A DNA stretch of 36,411 nucleotides from JAFARZ01 sp035651595 (GCA_035651595.1 DASRFJ010000324.1:1-36411); one strand, 5' to 3'. Shown: positions 16,308 to 24,926, numbered from the stretch's first letter. The notes: a model not told the origin generated them from the sequence alone. Program-made: numbers and translations.

Positions 16308-17177
16308 TCAGCGAGCCCCGGCGCGCTGCACCGCCTCGGCGCCGGCCCGCAGGCCGGCCGTCACGGCGGCATCGAGGTCCGCTTCCCGGCCCAGCGCGGC
16401 GGCGAGCGCGCCGGCGAACGCGTCACCGGCGCCGGTGGTGTCGACGACCTCACGCACCGGGACAGCCGGCAGCAGCCGCGCGCCGCCGGCGTCAGCGACC
16501 GCGGCTCCCGCCGCGCCGGCGGTGACCACGGCGGACTTCGGGCCGAGCCGCAGCAGTGCGGCGGCGGCGTCCAGGACGTCCCCGTCCAGGTCGCCGACGT
16601 CGAGCAGGAACGCCGCCTCGTGCTCGTTGACCAGCAGCGGGTCCAGGCCGGACAGCAGCTCGCCGGGAACGGGCATCGCGGGCGCCAGCGTCACCACCGG
16701 GCGCATGCTCGTCTTCACGGCCAGCCGTATCGCGGCGATCACGCCGGCCAGCGGGATCTCCAGCAAGGAGAGCAGCACGCCCGCCGGCGGCAGCGACGGC
16801 CACGCCGCCTCGACGGCGGCGGCGTCCACGAACTCGTTGGCGCCCGGGTCGAGCACGATGGTGTTCTCCCCATCGGGGGTGACGGTGACGTAGGCGGTGC
16901 CGGTGCTCACCCCGGCCACCGTCCGCACCGATCCGGTGTGCACGCCGCGGCGGCGCAGGTCGTCAACCATGCGTGTCCCGGCGGTGTCGTCCCCGACGGC
17001 GCCCAGCATCGCGACGTCGGCTCCCGCCGCGGCGGCGGCGACCGCTTGGTTCGCGCCCTTGCCGCCCGGCCGCCGCTCGACACGCTGCGCGGTGATGGTC
17101 TCGCCGGGGCGGATGGGCCGGCCGAGCCGGAGCATCACGTCTTCGTTGATGGAGCCGACAACGACCACGGAATTCAT
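16308..17177 (-). CDS. rbsK: Ribokinase-like PfkB sugar kinase
   Basis: A 289-residue sugar kinase that would phosphorylate ribose (or a related sugar) at the 5-position with ATP. The N-terminus VVVVGSINEDVMLRL and RRPGGKGANQAVAAA form the substrate-binding first PfkB motif. The second motif is DTTGAGDAF (246-254) with Asp252 as catalytic base and the anion hole in TGAGD. Length and motif spacing are standard for ribokinase. The ATG lies only nine bases after the stop of the corA gene and lacks its own Shine-Dalgarno, so translation is probably coupled to corA. No ribose transporter or regulator is adjacent, so ribose as substrate is inferred from the family. Confidence 0.88.
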   Translation of the reverse strand: MNSVVVVGSINEDVMLRLGRPIRPGETITAQRVERRPGGKGANQAVAAAAAGADVAMLGAVGDDTAGTRMVDDLRRRGVHTGSVRTVAGVSTGTAYVTVTPDGENTIVLDPGANEFVDAAAVEAAWPSLPPAGVLLSLLEIPLAGVIAAIRLAVKTSMRPVVTLAPAMPVPGELLSGLDPLLVNEHEAAFLLDVGDLDGDVLDAAAALLRLGPKSAVVTAGAAGAAVADAGGARLLPAVPVREVVDTTGAGDAFAGALAAALGREADLDAAVTAGLRAGAEAVQRAGAR

Positions 17178-17186
17178 GAGTGCACG

Positions 17187-18320
17187 CTACAGCCAGTCTC
17201 TGCGCTTGAAGACGAGGTAGAGGATGACCCCGGCGGCGATCATGACGGCGATCGAGCTGGCGAAGCCGACCTCCCGGCTGAAGCCGGGATAGGGCACGTT
17301 CATCCCGTAGAAGCCGGTGATGAACGTCGGCACCGCGATGATCGCGGCCCAGCCGGTGACCTTCTTGCTGATCGTGTTCATCCGGTTGCCCTGGATGGTC
17401 AGGTTCGTCTCCAGGATGCTGTTCACCAGGTCCCGCAGGCTTTCCGTCCATTCGGCGGCCCGCAGCACGTGATCGTAGACATCCTGGTAGTACGGCATCA
17501 GCTCGTCGCTGACGACGTGCAGGTCGCGCCGCATCAGAGCATTGACCACCTCGCGCATGGGGATCACGATCCGGCGCAGCAGCACCAGGCTCTTGCGCAG
17601 CTGGAAGCTGCGTCGCTGGACCAGCAGGTCCTGTACGGTATCGGCGAACAGCTGGTCTTCGAGCACCTCGACGGCGTCGTCGAGGCTCTGCACGGTTTCG
17701 AAGTGCCCGTCGACGATGTAGTCGAGCAGGCCGTGCAGCAGGTAGCCGACACCGGATCCGGCGAGGTCAGGGCTGGCATCCCAGCGCGCGACGACCGCAC
17801 CGATGTCCAGCCCGTCGTCCTTCCGTACCGTGATCAGCGCACGGGCGGTGACGAAGGCGGCCAGCTCGCTGGTCACGAGTTCACCGGTCTTGGCGTCCAG
17901 CTGCGCGCCGTAGGCGGTCACGAACAGGTGACTGCGATAACGGTCGAGCTTGGGTCGTTCATGCGCGTATACGGCATCCTCGATGGCCAGCGGATGCAGC
18001 CCGAATTCCTCGCTGAGCACGGTGAGGTCGTCCCGGTCGGGATCACGCAGGTCGAGCCAGACGGTGACCGCCTCGTCGGCAATGTACTGACTGATGTCGG
18101 CGACGGGGAAACCCTCAAGCTCGAGGGTCCCGTTCCGGTACAGCCGCGTGCGTGCCTGGCACTTCGTCGGAGTGTGCCGGCAGATGGCGGGCGCGGCGAC
18201 GCTGTCGGGGTCGTTGCCGTGAAACGTCTCGGCCCGCTGCGGCCGGGCGCCGAGAACCCCGCCGGAAAACCCGGAAGCGTCCCCGTCAAGGCCGAGTTCG
18301 CTGGTTACACCTGCGTCCAT
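17187..18320 (-). CDS. corA: CorA family magnesium/cobalt transporter
   Basis: A 377-residue protein with a large cytoplasmic alpha/beta and long-helix domain (about 1-310) and two C-terminal membrane helices. The pore-mouth signature YGMNVPYPG has Gly-Met-Asn at 339-341, followed by the second helix (SSIAVMIAAGVILYLVF) and a basic end (KRRDWL). This is the CorA channel that admits magnesium as a homopentamer. The first 50 or so residues (GDASGFSGGVLGARPQ...) are a poorly conserved, probably disordered extension. ATG 18320 has AGGAG eight bases upstream; an in-frame GTG at 18329 is less well placed. It lies first in a two-gene unit with rbsK. Confidence 0.92.
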   Translation of the reverse strand: MDAGVTSELGLDGDASGFSGGVLGARPQRAETFHGNDPDSVAAPAICRHTPTKCQARTRLYRNGTLELEGFPVADISQYIADEAVTVWLDLRDPDRDDLTVLSEEFGLHPLAIEDAVYAHERPKLDRYRSHLFVTAYGAQLDAKTGELVTSELAAFVTARALITVRKDDGLDIGAVVARWDASPDLAGSGVGYLLHGLLDYIVDGHFETVQSLDDAVEVLEDQLFADTVQDLLVQRRSFQLRKSLVLLRRIVIPMREVVNALMRRDLHVVSDELMPYYQDVYDHVLRAAEWTESLRDLVNSILETNLTIQGNRMNTISKKVTGWAAIIAVPTFITGFYGMNVPYPGFSREVGFASSIAVMIAAGVILYLVFKRRDWL

Positions 18321-18454
18321 TGGGCGCACTCCTGACCTCAGATACGACGTCCTGGCGAGGGACTCGCTACCCTAGCGTTTCAACATGGCACCTGCCGGAG
18401 CCATCTCGATAGCGTAAACGCGGGATTGTCAGGAACCGGACGCGGCACGGCAAA

Positions 18455-18485
18455 GGCGGGTGGCCTCTTGTGAAGGCCACCCGCC
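18455..18485 (-). terminator. Strong hairpin terminator of the LuxR-type regulator gene
   Basis: A perfect 12-bp stem (18455-18466 with 18474-18485) encloses the 7-nt loop CTTGTGA, ten bases past the regulator stop. On the minus strand the hairpin is followed by TTTGCC, a short T-run. It separates the regulator from the corA promoter region (about 18330-18450). Confidence 0.8.
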
Positions 18486-18495
18486 GGTTAATCAC

Positions 18496-21400
18496 CTATC
18501 CGACAACACGCAATGAGTGGGCCTTGGCGGCGGCCTCGGTGCGCGAGCCCACGCCGAGCTTGCGCAAGATGTTGGAGACGTGCACGCTGGCGGTCTTCGG
18601 CGACATGAACAGCTCGGCCGCGATCTCCCGGTTGGTGCGCCCGGCCGCGACCAGCCGCAGCACCTCCACCTCGCGGTCGGTCAGCCCGGCCGCGAGATCG
18701 GGCTCCGCGGCCACGGCACCCGCCCCGGAGGAGAGCGCGATCCGCGCCCGCCTGGCCAACGTCGCGATTTCCGCGCCAAGCGGTCCCGCGCCCAGCTCGG
18801 AAGCCAGCGCCGCCGCGCGCCGCAACCGGGAGCCGGCCGCCTCCTTGTCGCCGCCCGCGAGCGCGCACTCCGTGGCGCGCAGCAAAGCCGCGGCGAAGGG
18901 ATAGGGCTCGCGCAACTCCTCCCACGCGGCACTCGCCGCATCCCACGCGGCCAGCGGCTCACTGCCGCCGGGCTGCATGACCGTGGCGTCCGCGGCCTCG
19001 AACTCGAGCCGATGCGCCCGCTGTAGCGGGCCGCACACCTGGAGCTTCTCCGCCACCGTCCGGAGCCGCTCGAGCAGCGCCGCGACCTCGTAGCTAAGAA
19101 CATCGTCTTCCGTGGCCGCCGCCTGCCGCGCCGCCGCCACGCTCGCCGCGGCGCCGGCCACCAGGATCGGCCACGCGTACCTGGGGTTCGCGTTGGCGAG
19201 GTCGTTGTCGTCCATGGCGCGCACCGTCGCGGCGACGCCCGCCCCGGGCGAGGAGGCCAGCGCCAGCAAGATCTCCAGGCGGACCAGCGGCAGCTTGTTC
19301 TGGAGCTTGTAGGTCTGGTCCCGCACCAGGCTCTCCGCCAGCGTGGCCATCCGCGCGGCCAGTTCGGTGTCGCCCCGGGACAGGGCGATCGTGCCCTTCA
19401 GGATCTGGAGCAGCGCGCGATGGCTCGGGCGCGGCATGACCTCGACGTCGAGCCCGCCGTCCAGCACCGCCATCGCCTCGTCCCAGCGACCGAGGGCCAC
19501 CAGCGGTTCGGCCTGGTTGATCGTGAGCACGCTGCCCGACGTCCGTGACAGTGCGTGCGCATCCGCGCTCAGCACGCCGTTCCGCGCCGCCTCGAAGGCG
19601 AGCTCATGCAGCCCGGCGCCTTCCAGCAGATGCGACTCGTTGATCGCCGCGGCCAGCAAGATGCCAAGGTCGGACGCCTCCCGGCCGAGGGCGCGGGCCT
19701 GCGCGATCAGCTCGATGGCGCTCGAACCCGGGCTGGCTTGCTGTCCGTCGTCGCCGTCGAACATCGCGAGCATGAGCAGCGCCTTGGCCTCGTTTATCGT
19801 GTCATCGGCCGAACGAGCGAGCGCGAGCGCCTCCTCGGCATAGCTCCGGTCGGACTCGCGATACGGGATGCACCGCGCCATCGACAGCAGCAACTTGACT
19901 CTGGTCGGCACGTCAAGCGAACCCGGTACCAGCCCAAGCCCCGCGTCGAAGTCCTCCGCGCTGCCCTGCCGGCCGATGTGCATGCGGTACCGGCCGCGCT
20001 GCTCGAGCAGCCGCGCGGCGCGGACCGGCGAGGCCGACGCATCCAGCTCCTTCAGCGCCGAACTAGCCAGCGCGATACCGCGCTCCCACTCGTCCGCGTC
20101 GTGCGCCGCCGCGGTGGCCTCTTCAAGCACCCGGACGTGATCCGCCCCGATCCGCAACGCCGCGTCCGGCACCTGATCCCACAGTTCCAGCACCCGGGCG
20201 AGCAGCGAGAGCCGCTCGGCCGGCGCGACCGCCTTGCCGGCCTGCGCAGCCGCCTGCCACGCGGCGATCAGCGCCCAGGTCGAGTCGTGTGCCGCGTTCC
20301 AGTGGAACGCCATCTCGATCGCGGCCCGGCCGGGCGGGACGAGCCGGTTGTCCGCGTCGATGGCCTCGGCGAACTTGCTGTGCAGCCGGCCGTGCTCGCC
20401 GGGCAGCAGGTCCTCGTGCACCGCCTCGCGGATCAGTTCGTGCCGGAACGCGTAGCCCGCCGCCTCGGCCCGCAGCACGTTGCCGGTCACCGCGGGGCGG
20501 AGCGCCCGGCTCAGCGCGGTGTCGTCCCGCCCGGTGACGGCCGCGAGCAGGGCATGGCTGGTGACGCCGGGGCTGGCGCTCACCGTGCGCAACAGTTCCT
20601 GGGTGTCCTCGGGCAGCCGGTGGACGCTCTCCAGCAGCAGGTCCCTGAGCGATTCCGGCACCTCGCAGCTCAGCTCGTTCTCGCTGTCACAGCACAGCAA
20701 GGACTCGATGAACAGCGGGTTGCCGCTGGTCCGGCGGTACAGCACGTCGGCCAGCTGCGCCGACGGGTCGTGGCCGATGATGCGCGAGGCCAGATCCACC
20801 GTCGCGGCGCGCGTCAACCGGGGCAGGTCGACCCGTTCCACCCAGTCGATCCGGTCCAGGGTGGCCAGCAGCGGCCGCAGCGGATGGGTCCGGTGCAGCT
20901 CGTCCGACCGGTAGGTGACCAGGACCAGCACGCCCCCGAGAGTGCGCTGGTTCCCGATCAGGAACGTAAGGAGATCGCGGCTGGACCGGTCGGCCCAGTG
21001 CGCGTCCTCGATGATCAGGACAACCGGCGACCGGCTGCCCAACTGGTCCAGGACGACCAGCATCTCCTCAAACAGGCGAGCCCTGGCGGTCCCGGAGCCG
21101 CCGCCCTCCGGGGCGGCCCCCACTTCGGGAAGGAGCCGGGCCAGCTCCCGTGTAGCCCGGCCGGGCAGCAGCGCGCCGAACGCGTCAGTGCCCATCTCGT
21201 GAACCAGATCCCGCAGTACGGCGGTGAACGGCGCGAACGGCAGCCCATCGGCGCCAAGTTGCATGCAGCCGCCCGCCAGCACCCGAGCGCCGTTGCGCCG
21301 GGCGATCGTGGTGAACTCGCTGATCAGCCTCGATTTGCCGACCCCCGCCTCGCCGCCCAGCAGCACAGCAGCCGGACCGCCCTGGCGGACGCTGTCCAAA

Positions 21401-21534
21401 GCGCCCTCCAGGGCGGCCATCTGCTCGCTCCGTCCCACCAGGACGGGGCTCGAGGCACGCCCGCTCATTGCTATACCAAGCGTGCCACCGTTGCTAGACA
21501 TTCCTGGCTTGACCAGGCTTTCCGGGGTCGCCAT
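18496..21534 (-). CDS. Large LuxR-family ATPase transcriptional regulator (LAL type)
   Basis: A 1012-residue regulator. The N-terminal AAA/STAND ATPase has Walker A GEAGVGKS (61-68) after LVGRSEQMAALEGAL. Walker B VVLIIEDAHWAD lies at about 175-186, followed by YRSDELHRTHPLRPLL. A long helical repeat region (about 400-930, Ala/Leu-rich, TPR-like) follows. The C-terminal LuxR HTH is LTDREVEVLRLVAAGRTNRE with MSPKTASVHVSNILRKLGV (951-1000). Members bind ATP and an inducer, oligomerise and activate promoters, as MalT does. The start is ATG 21534, six bases after the stop of the 74-residue gene and without its own Shine-Dalgarno, so the two are translationally coupled. The target genes and inducer are unknown. 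Confidence 0.92.
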   Translation of the reverse strand: MATPESLVKPGMSSNGGTLGIAMSGRASSPVLVGRSEQMAALEGALDSVRQGGPAAVLLGGEAGVGKSRLISEFTTIARRNGARVLAGGCMQLGADGLPFAPFTAVLRDLVHEMGTDAFGALLPGRATRELARLLPEVGAAPEGGGSGTARARLFEEMLVVLDQLGSRSPVVLIIEDAHWADRSSRDLLTFLIGNQRTLGGVLVLVTYRSDELHRTHPLRPLLATLDRIDWVERVDLPRLTRAATVDLASRIIGHDPSAQLADVLYRRTSGNPLFIESLLCCDSENELSCEVPESLRDLLLESVHRLPEDTQELLRTVSASPGVTSHALLAAVTGRDDTALSRALRPAVTGNVLRAEAAGYAFRHELIREAVHEDLLPGEHGRLHSKFAEAIDADNRLVPPGRAAIEMAFHWNAAHDSTWALIAAWQAAAQAGKAVAPAERLSLLARVLELWDQVPDAALRIGADHVRVLEEATAAAHDADEWERGIALASSALKELDASASPVRAARLLEQRGRYRMHIGRQGSAEDFDAGLGLVPGSLDVPTRVKLLLSMARCIPYRESDRSYAEEALALARSADDTINEAKALLMLAMFDGDDGQQASPGSSAIELIAQARALGREASDLGILLAAAINESHLLEGAGLHELAFEAARNGVLSADAHALSRTSGSVLTINQAEPLVALGRWDEAMAVLDGGLDVEVMPRPSHRALLQILKGTIALSRGDTELAARMATLAESLVRDQTYKLQNKLPLVRLEILLALASSPGAGVAATVRAMDDNDLANANPRYAWPILVAGAAASVAAARQAAATEDDVLSYEVAALLERLRTVAEKLQVCGPLQRAHRLEFEAADATVMQPGGSEPLAAWDAASAAWEELREPYPFAAALLRATECALAGGDKEAAGSRLRRAAALASELGAGPLGAEIATLARRARIALSSGAGAVAAEPDLAAGLTDREVEVLRLVAAGRTNREIAAELFMSPKTASVHVSNILRKLGVGSRTEAAAKAHSLRVVG

Positions 21535-21540
21535 CGCCGG

Positions 21541-21765
21541 TTATGCGGCGGTGCGAGCGGCCGGGAGGCCGACCTCAGCGTTCGCGAACGTGCCATCCAC
21601 GTAGTCCGGGATCGCCGGGATGACGAAGCCGTCGGACTCAGCTACGCCGAGGTTGCCGCCACGCAGGGCCTTGGCCATGGTGCGAGCCACACGGTCACGG
21701 GTGGCCCGGGCGCGCTGGTCGCGTACCTGCTGGCTGGCGATCTGGCGGAGAATCTCCGGGTTCAT
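21541..21765 (-). CDS. Small protein encoded directly upstream of the LuxR-type regulator
   Basis: A 74-residue protein with a very good ribosome site (GGAGGA five bases before the ATG). The N-terminal half is a basic amphipathic helix: MNPEILRQIASQQVRDQRAR followed by ATRDRVARTMAKALR. The second half is short and hydrophobic-acidic (FVIPAIPDYVDGTF). No family with a known role is recognised. Its position, six bases ahead of the regulator, suggests either a leader-like cistron that feeds ribosomes into the regulator or a small partner of it. Confidence 0.75.
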   Translation of the reverse strand: MNPEILRQIASQQVRDQRARATRDRVARTMAKALRGGNLGVAESDGFVIPAIPDYVDGTFANAEVGLPAARTAA

Positions 21766-21867
21766 GCTTCCTCCAAGGTTTTCCGGGAACCCGTCTGGTT
21801 CCCGACACCCTTAAGATTCGTCGTAAGGCCCTACCCCAGGCATCGGACGAATGCCTTATCTTCGGGG

Positions 21868-21925
21868 CTAAGAGGGGTCTAAGCCCGTCCTAAGCCCGCC
21901 CTGGACCGCCTTAGACGCTGCTTAG
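21868..21925. promoter_or_regulatory. Array of CTAAG/CTTAG boxes phased at 11 bp
   Basis: CTAAG occurs at 21868-21872, 21879-21883 and 21890-21894, then inverted CTTAG at 21910-21914 and 21921-21925. Steps within each group are exactly 11 bp, so the sites face the same side of the helix. The outermost boxes are part of a perfect 10-bp inverted repeat, CGGGGCTAAG (21863-21872) and CTTAGCCCCG (21921-21930). The array lies between the divergent regulator and typA genes, just upstream of a -10-like TAGAAT. It reads as a cooperative operator; the bound protein is unknown. Confidence 0.55.
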
Positions 21926-21938
21926 CCCCGGTAGCCCG

Positions 21939-21944
21939 TAGAAT
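21939..21944 (+). promoter_or_regulatory. Candidate -10 hexamer for typA
   Basis: TAGAAT would place transcription start near 21951 and a leader of about 32 bases before the typA ATG. No good -35 is found at normal spacing; TTAGAC at 21911-21916 lies 22 bases away, inside the phased box array. This would suit an activator-dependent promoter. Confidence 0.35.
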
Positions 21945-21982
21945 TGGGCGATCCCAGACAACCGAGCAAATGAGACTCACGC

Positions 21983-23842
21983 ATGCCTGCAGCAACCATC
22001 GCCACCCGCGATGACCTCCGGAACGTCGCGATCGTCGCGCACGTCGACCACGGCAAGACAACGCTGGTCGACGCCATGCTGTGGCAGTCCGGCGCGTTCC
22101 GCGCGAACGCCAACGTCGCCGAACGTGTGCTCGACTCAGGCGACCTGGAGCGCGAGAAGGGCATCACGATCCTGGCCAAGAACACCGCGGTGCGGCACGG
22201 CGGGCTGACGATCAACATCGTGGACACCCCCGGGCACGCGGACTTCGGCGGTGAGGTGGAGCGCGGCCTGTCCATGGTGGACGGGGTGCTGCTGCTGGTG
22301 GACGCCAGCGAAGGCCCGCTGCCGCAGACCAGGTTCGTGCTGCGTAAGACCCTGGAGGCCGGTCTCCCGGTGATCTTGGTGATCAATAAGGTGGACCGGT
22401 CCGATGCCCGGATCGCCGAGGTCGTGGACGCGTGCTACGAGCTGTTCATCGACCTCGACGCCAGCGAGCAGCAGATCGAGTTCCCGATCGTCTACGCCGC
22501 GGCTAAGGCGGGGCGGGCGTCGCTGAACCGGCCCGCCGACGGGGAACTGCCCGATTCGCCCGACCTTGAGCCGCTGTTCGAGGTCCTCAGGAACACGGTC
22601 CCGGCCCCGTCTTACGACCCTGAGGCGCCGCTCCAGGCCCAGGTGACCAACCTGGACGCCTCGTCTTATCTCGGGCGTATCGCGCTGTGCCGGATCTACA
22701 ACGGTGAGCTGCGTAAGGGCCAGCAGGTCGCGTGGTGCCGCCGGGACGGCTCGATAGAGCGCGTGAAGATCTCCGAGCTGCTGCTCACCGAGGCGCTGGA
22801 GCGGGTGCCGGCCGAGGCGGCCCGCCCGGGCGACATCGCGGCGATCGCCGGCATCCCGGAGATCATGATCGGCGAGACGCTGGCCGACCTCGAGGACCCG
22901 CGCCCGCTGCCGCTGATCACCGTCGACGAGCCCGCGATCGCGATGACGATCGGTGTGAACTCCTCGCCGCTGGTCGGCAAGGACAAGGGTTCCCGGGTCA
23001 CCGCCCGGATGGTCAAGGACCGGCTGGACCGCGAGCTGGTCGGCAACGTGTCCCTGGCCGTCCTGCCGACCGAACGCCCGGACACCTGGGAGGTGCAGGG
23101 CCGCGGCGAACTGGCCCTCGCCGTCCTCGTGGAGACCATGCGCCGGGAGGGTTACGAGCTCACCGTGGGCCGCCCGACGGTGGTGACCAGGGAGGTCGAC
23201 GGCAAGGTACAGGAGCCGGTCGAGCGGCTCTCGGTGGACGTCCCCGAGGAGTACCTCGGCGCGGTCACCGCCCTTGTTTCGGTACGGCGCGGGCGAATGG
23301 AAACGATGACCAACCACGGCACGGGCTGGGTCCGGCTCGAGTTCGTGGTCCCGGCCCGCGGCCTGATCGGGTTCCGCACCCAGTTCCTCACCGACACCCG
23401 CGGCACCGGCATCGCCCACCACGTCTTCGACGGCTACGAGCCGTGGGCCGGGGCGATGCGCGGCCGCGCCACCGGGTCCCTGGTCGCGGACCGCACCGGG
23501 ACCGCCAACGCCTACGCGATGTTCAACCTCCAGGAACGCGGCTCGCTGTTCGTCCCGCCCGGCACCGAGGTCTACGAGGGCATGATCGTCGGCGAGAACT
23601 CGCGGCCTGACGACATGGACGTCAACATCTGCCGGGAGCGGAAGGTCACCAACGTGCGCCAGTCCACCGGGGAGGAGCTGGAGCGCCTCGTCCCGCCCCG
23701 GCTGCTCAGCCTGGAGCAGGCCCTGGAGTTCTGTGCCGACGACGAGTGCGTCGAGGTGACCCCGTCCGCCGTGCGGCTGCGCAAGGTGACGCTGGATGCC
23801 AAGGAGCGTGGCCGCCAGCGCGCTCGCGCCGCGCGCGCTTGA
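21983..23842 (+). CDS. typA: Translational GTPase TypA/BipA
   Basis: A 619-residue ribosome-binding GTPase of the EF-G-like family, which acts in stress response and late 50S assembly. G1 is AHVDHGKTT (19-27). G2 lies in EREKGITILAKNT, G3 is DTPGHADFGGEVER, and G4 is NKVD with DARIAEVVDACYELF after it. A beta-barrel domain II, two EF-G-like domains (VPEEYLGAVTALVSVRRG is the domain V signature) and the TypA-specific C-terminal domain (RGLIGFRTQFLTDTRGTG, then GENSRPDDMDVNICRERKVTNVRQS) follow. Length is normal. The basic tail KERGRQRARAARA is typical of actinobacteria. It is divergent from the large regulator. Confidence 0.97.
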   Translation: MPAATIATRDDLRNVAIVAHVDHGKTTLVDAMLWQSGAFRANANVAERVLDSGDLEREKGITILAKNTAVRHGGLTINIVDTPGHADFGGEVERGLSMVDGVLLLVDASEGPLPQTRFVLRKTLEAGLPVILVINKVDRSDARIAEVVDACYELFIDLDASEQQIEFPIVYAAAKAGRASLNRPADGELPDSPDLEPLFEVLRNTVPAPSYDPEAPLQAQVTNLDASSYLGRIALCRIYNGELRKGQQVAWCRRDGSIERVKISELLLTEALERVPAEAARPGDIAAIAGIPEIMIGETLADLEDPRPLPLITVDEPAIAMTIGVNSSPLVGKDKGSRVTARMVKDRLDRELVGNVSLAVLPTERPDTWEVQGRGELALAVLVETMRREGYELTVGRPTVVTREVDGKVQEPVERLSVDVPEEYLGAVTALVSVRRGRMETMTNHGTGWVRLEFVVPARGLIGFRTQFLTDTRGTGIAHHVFDGYEPWAGAMRGRATGSLVADRTGTANAYAMFNLQERGSLFVPPGTEVYEGMIVGENSRPDDMDVNICRERKVTNVRQSTGEELERLVPPRLLSLEQALEFCADDECVEVTPSAVRLRKVTLDAKERGRQRARAARA

Positions 23843-23859
23843 GACGCTTATCTCCTGGG

Positions 23860-23879
23860 TATAAGAGCGATCACGCTCT
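23860..23879 (+). promoter_or_regulatory. Possible promoter and small hairpin between typA and the TM-helix gene
   Basis: TATAAG (23860-23865) resembles a -10, with TTGAGA (23839-23844) 15 bases upstream over the typA stop. AGAGCG (23864-23869) and CGCTCT (23874-23879) form a 6-bp hairpin with loop ATCA. The hairpin could be a weak terminator of typA or part of the next leader. The evidence is slight. Confidence 0.3.
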
Positions 23880-23904
23880 GTTACTCGGGGGGAGAGAGCC
23901 GTCC

Positions 23905-24708
23905 ATGAATCACACACTGGCCGACGTAAGCGTGAGCCAGAGCCTGCAGAACCTGCTCAACACGGTTTTCCACAACATTCCGAAGATCGTGCTGTTCCTG
24001 GTCATCCTGGTGATCGGCTGGATCGTCTCCAGGGTCGTCATGCAGGCCGTCGTCATGTTGCTGAAGAAGGTCCACTTCGACCGCTTCGCCCAGCGCGGGG
24101 TCGTCGGCGACGCCCTGGCCCGCAGCAACTATGACGCTTCCGGCCTTATCGGCAAGGTCGTCTACTACATGCTGCTGCTGGTGACGCTGCAGCTCGCGTT
24201 CGGGGTTTTCGGCACCAACCCGATCTCCACGATGCTGAACGCGGTCGTCGGCTGGCTGCCGAAGGCCATCGTCGCCATCGTCCTGATCGTCATCGGTTCC
24301 GCGATCGCCAAGGTCGTCAAGGACCTGATCAACGGCGCCATCGGCGGGCTGTCCTACGGCCCGTTCGTGGCGACGATGGCGAGCGTTCTGATCATCGCGA
24401 TGTTCGCGATCGCCGCGCTGAACCAGGTCGGCATCGCCGCGACTGTCACCGAGCCGATCCTGATCTTCTTCCTGGCCACGATCGGCGCGATCGTCGCGAT
24501 CGGCGTCGGCGGCGGCCTGGTCCGGCCGATGCAGGCCCGCTGGGAGCGGATGCTGAACGCGGCCGAGCAGGAGACGACCCGCCACGTGGCCGCCTACCAG
24601 CAAGGCCGCGAGCACGCCATGCAAGCGCCCGCCCCGGCACCCGGCACCGTCCAGGCGCCCGCCCCGGCCGGCCAGACTCCGACGCCCGAGCCGCCAACCC
24701 AAGGCTAA
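23905..24708 (+). CDS. Conserved TM-helix repeat protein, mechanosensitive-channel-like
   Basis: A 267-residue membrane protein with about five hydrophobic helices (roughly 28-48, 85-105, 121-138, 156-178 and 183-205). Two copies of the conserved TM-helix unit are visible: IPKIVLFLVILVIGWIVSRVV (26-46) and LPKAIVAIVLIVIGSAIAKVV (118-138), as in the CmpX/MscS-related family PF05552. It lacks the MscS cytoplasmic beta domain, so channel function is uncertain. The last 35 residues are a Pro/Ala/Gln-rich, probably disordered tail with two APAPA segments. GGGGGGAGAGAG upstream of ATG 23905 supports the start. It follows typA by about 60 bases and may be partly co-transcribed. Confidence 0.85.
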   Translation: MNHTLADVSVSQSLQNLLNTVFHNIPKIVLFLVILVIGWIVSRVVMQAVVMLLKKVHFDRFAQRGVVGDALARSNYDASGLIGKVVYYMLLLVTLQLAFGVFGTNPISTMLNAVVGWLPKAIVAIVLIVIGSAIAKVVKDLINGAIGGLSYGPFVATMASVLIIAMFAIAALNQVGIAATVTEPILIFFLATIGAIVAIGVGGGLVRPMQARWERMLNAAEQETTRHVAAYQQGREHAMQAPAPAPGTVQAPAPAGQTPTPEPPTQG

Positions 24709-24833
24709 AACCGACCTTTCTTCCTAACGACGGGGGGTTTCTCGGGCCGCAACCCCGAGAGCCCCGCCGCCGCCCACCCGTGGCGGCCTCGGCGTCCGCG
24801 CCCGCCCCGCCCATCGCCCCACCCCGCACCCAT

Positions 24834-24870
24834 CGTGTCAATTGCGCAGTTGAGCCCACTAGGCCGTGTC
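24834..24870. repeat. 37-bp dispersed repeat, copy 1
   Basis: It matches 33746-33782 at 32 of 37 positions without gaps. Both copies begin CGTGTCAATTGCGCA, have AGCCCACTAG in the middle and end CGTGTC, so CGTGTC brackets the element. Here it lies in the 24709-25486 gap. The upstream part of this gap (24709-24833) is featureless and GC-rich. Confidence 0.75.
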
Positions 24871-24899
24871 AAGTCGCGCCCATCGAGGCCCTTTTGCAC

Positions 24900-24926
24900 A
24901 AGGCGCCGAATCCGGCGCCTTTTCTA
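24900..24926 (+). terminator. Rho-independent terminator candidate
   Basis: AAGGCGCCG (24900-24908) and CGGCGCCTT (24913-24921) form a perfect 9-bp stem with the tetraloop AATC, followed by TTCT. The symmetric A/T ends make it usable in both directions. It lies 190 bp after the TM-helix gene stop. Confidence 0.7.

Noticed and set aside
16620..18335. A 571-residue plus-strand frame across rbsK and corA
   Set aside because: It crosses two recognised minus-strand genes and shows only antisense-type His/Asp/Arg composition.
19555..21882. A 775-residue plus-strand frame opposite the LuxR-type regulator
   Set aside because: Composition is Arg/Gln/His-rich antisense. The minus-strand gene has full ATPase and HTH motifs.
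22136..23917. A 593-residue minus-strand frame opposite typA
   Set aside because: It is a GC-rich antisense shadow; TypA motifs on the plus strand are unambiguous.
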